NCBI GenBank assembly: GCA_001643675.2
Contig: LSRY02000001.1
Location: 2,153,501-2,217,500, forward strand
Length of the DNA stretch: 64,000 bases
Reading direction: 5' to 3'
DNA from: Monocercomonoides exilis
Taxonomy: Eukaryota; Preaxostyla; Oxymonadida; Polymastigidae
Shown: piece after piece, positions 61,790 to 64,000 of the stretch
Layout: each line of letters opens with the position of its first letter
Numbering within the stretch: the stretch's first letter is position 1
Notes under the pieces: model-generated
Told to the model about the DNA's origin: nothing
Database searches by the model: none
Seen by the model: the letters and a program-made list of their open reading frames with translations, nothing else
Program-made: the position numbers and the translations under genes

Positions 61790-62029
61790 GGGTAATTCTT
61801 TTTGAGAAGTCGCAAATGTTTAATTTTCTTTTAAATCAAAAATTTTATATTCTGCTCAAATATTTGATGATACACACCAAACTTCACTAAAATGGAATCA
61901 ATTTCTGGATAATGCTATTTCAGACATTCTTTAGAAGATTCGTGAGTGGAAACAAATATTTGAGCAAAATACAAAATTTTTGATTTTATAGAAAATTAAA
62001 CATTTGCGACTTTTCAAAAAGAATCACCC
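61790..62029. mobile_element. MITE family A, copy 4
   Basis: 240 bp, ends GGGTAATTCTTTTTGAGAAG and AAAAAGAATCACCC, flanked by ATAT direct repeats. Confidence 0.85.
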
Positions 62030-62969
62030 ATATATATAATGACGGAAGTGGTTTTAAGTTATTTGTCTGGTCACATAGGAATATGAGAGATATCTTGGAT
62101 TGAGATGTTTTTATGAAAGAATAAAAAAAAATCTTTGAAAAATACACCTAAAAACAAAAATTGATTAGTTGAAAAGTCAGTTGTTTGATGTTTATTTTTA
62201 AAATGAATTTCAAAATAATTACAGACATTCTAATTAATCAGTTATTTGCCAATTGTATTCACAAAAAAGGTCAAATGAATAAATGTTCTTTGTTTTGACA
62301 TTGGAAGATATTTTTTTTTTAATTTTTGTGAAGTTCTATAATGAAGTCTCTTTTGTTGTGAATTCTGTAAATAATTAATACAAAAAGTTCGAAAGAAAAT
62401 TTAGTTCCATTTTCAAATTTTTATAATTCCTTTGACAAATTATCTGAATCCTTATTTCAAGCCCATGTTTTTTCTCATGTGAAAAACCTGGATAAGTGAC
62501 AATATTCACCATTGGTTTGAGATTTTTTCTTTTCTGAATCTTTAATAAAAAGAGATAAACATATTAATGTTTTCAATGTTTATTCATATTTAATGTCACT
62601 TTTATGTACCCATAGGAGATATGAAGAAAAAAATTTGCAACGTTTATAAATAAAAAAATCTAATTAAAAAAAAAAAATTGAAATGAATTAAAAATTACTA
62701 AGTTTTTGAAAATAAAATATATGACATTATTCGCAAGTTTTTTTTTTCCTGAAATATTTACAAATGTTGAATTCTTGATTTTTAATACATTTTTCATTCT
62801 TTGAGAAAAAGTTATTCTTTTTTTATAAATGAAATAACTTGAATAAAAAAATAGCTGTCGTTCTTTTCAGTTGTTCAAATTTCAAATTGTTAATAAAACA
62901 CATGCTCTTGATTCAGAAATTTTTTATCAATTATCGATATTAATTTTCTTATGGGAATACGTTGGAGAG

Positions 62970-63796
62970 ATGGGATTGAAAGATTTTACAAAAGTGAGGC
63001 TTTTAGGGAAAGGAAGCTACGGCTCTGTGTTTGTTTTATTTTTATTGATTTTTTTTAAGAGTGGCTTTTGCCTGTTGTATTGTTTTTTTAGTTTCGAAGT
63101 TAAAAGAAATATTGATGGAAGAATGTGTGTGAACACAAGTTCTTTTTTCTTTTGACGGATATTTTCAAAATTTAATGAATTTTTGATGTAATTGAAAAAA
63201 TATAAATGAACATTTGAAAATTTGAATGATTTTAAGTTATGCGTTAAAGGAAATTAATCTCAGATACATGAGCCCAAAAGAAGAGTTTGCCAAAATTTAT
63301 CGATATTTTGTTTATATTTTATGTTTTCGCTTTATATTGAAACCATTCACAAAGAGAAGAATCCTTAAATGAAATTCGAATTCTTGCATCTTTTCGTCAT
63401 CCAAATATTACAAAATATAAAGAAGCTTTCATAGAAGATGATAAATTATTCATTGTTACCGAATACGTTGATGGAGGGGATCTGCTTCAACTTATAAAAA
63501 AGCGAAAGTCTTCAAGAAGATATTTAACAGAAGAACAAATTTGGAGTTATTTTATCCAAATTTGCTTGGGACTTCAGTATCTTCACCAAAAAGCAGTGCT
63601 TCACAGAGACATTAAATCTGCTAATGTGTTTCTTACACAGGATGGCCTCGCCAAAATTGGTGATCTTGGAGTTGCAAAAGTTCTCAAAGCACCCGATGCT
63701 CTTTCAGTAACTGCAATCGGAACGCCCTATTACTTATGCCCTGAAATGTGGCAGAATCGTCCTTATAACAACAAAAGCGATGTGTGGTCACTTGGT
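62970..63796 (+). CDS. NEK (NIMA-related) serine/threonine kinase, 3' partial
   Basis: Exons 62970-63028, 63092-63124, 63237-63284 and 63355-63796 join in phase and rebuild a NEK N-lobe and most of the C-lobe: Gly loop LLGKGSYGSVF, Lys motif YALKEINLRYMS, hinge VTEYVDGGDLLQLI, catalytic loop HRDIKSANVFLT, DLG in place of DFG (IGDLGVAK, typical of NEKs) and activation segment GTPYYLCPEMWQNRPYNNKSDVWSLG. All catalytic residues are present, so it should be active. ATG at 62970 matches the usual NEK start just before the Gly loop. The coding is cut at 63796 by an intron with a TTTA repeat and continues beyond the window. NEKs act in cell cycle and flagellar or microtubule control. Confidence 0.9.
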
Positions 63797-63896
63797 GTGC
63801 ATCATTTGATACAAGTTAATTTCAAAAAATTTCCCAAATCAATAAAATTAAATGAAATATTAAAAAAAAAAAAACAAAACCAATTAAATTATTCCT

Positions 63897-63897
63897 T

Positions 63898-63965
<68 letters not shown>
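63897..63965. repeat. (TTTA)n microsatellite in NEK intron
   Basis: About 17 tandem units inside the last visible intron. Confidence 0.9.
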
Positions 63966-63966
<1 letters not shown>

Positions 63967-64000
63967 AATTTTATATATTTTATATTTTTTATTTTTATTC

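Larger units (their letters stand above)
60129..62969. other. repeat-bearing intergenic stretch
   Basis: Contains the (TAAA)n array, two MITE-like elements and a lone A2-type end near 60,450. No gene supported. Confidence 0.5.

Overview
This is a eukaryotic, AT-rich, intron-bearing window of gene islands separated by repeat-rich DNA. The protein families point to an oxymonad or close Preaxostyla flagellate. Several genes match protein types I recall from that group: long parallel beta-helix ectodomain proteins with 'GGA/SSLW/NEGC' style repeats, and a lineage-specific family at 53.6-60.1 kb. In at least eight unrelated reading frames TAA or TAG lies inside otherwise continuous protein, while TGA sits at most natural ends. 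That fits a TAA/TAG = glutamine, TGA = stop code, known in oxymonads such as Streblomastix. The organism assignment is inference; the in-frame codons are seen directly.

Layout. 0-2 kb: 3' part of a five-exon PSMD13 (Rpn9) gene. 2.7-4.3 kb: broken pogo/Tigger-like transposase. 6.2-10.3 kb: a gene combining a C19 ubiquitin-specific protease domain with a transposase-like domain, split by a 240 bp MITE. 11.8-13.4 kb: beta-helix pseudogene. 14.5-17.5 kb: unrecognised multi-exon coding. 21.8-24.3 kb: secreted or membrane beta-helix protein with a two-fold repeat. 25.5-28.0 kb: eIF2A. 28-37 kb: repeat-dense zone with a tRNA-like Pol III unit beside telomere-like motifs, several MITEs, a palindromic repeat pair, and a 3.7 kb foldback element with 553 bp inverted arms enclosing a beta-helix gene fragment. 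37.6-45.0 kb: very large receptor-like gene with signal peptide, beta-helix ectodomain, one membrane span and a degenerate kinase domain. 47.4-49.6 kb: 22 x 30-residue repeat protein. 50.4-51.0 kb: isolated GC-rich decayed coding patch. 53.6-55.0 and 58.7-60.1 kb: two copies of the Preaxostyla-type family, the second damaged. 63.0 kb to the end: 5' part of a NEK-family kinase.

There are no operons. Housekeeping genes (PSMD13, eIF2A, NEK) use short introns with GTTTG/GTATG-type donors. Most accessory content is surface beta-helix genes and small TIR elements. Several frames carry single-base shifts, so decay and assembly indels cannot always be separated.
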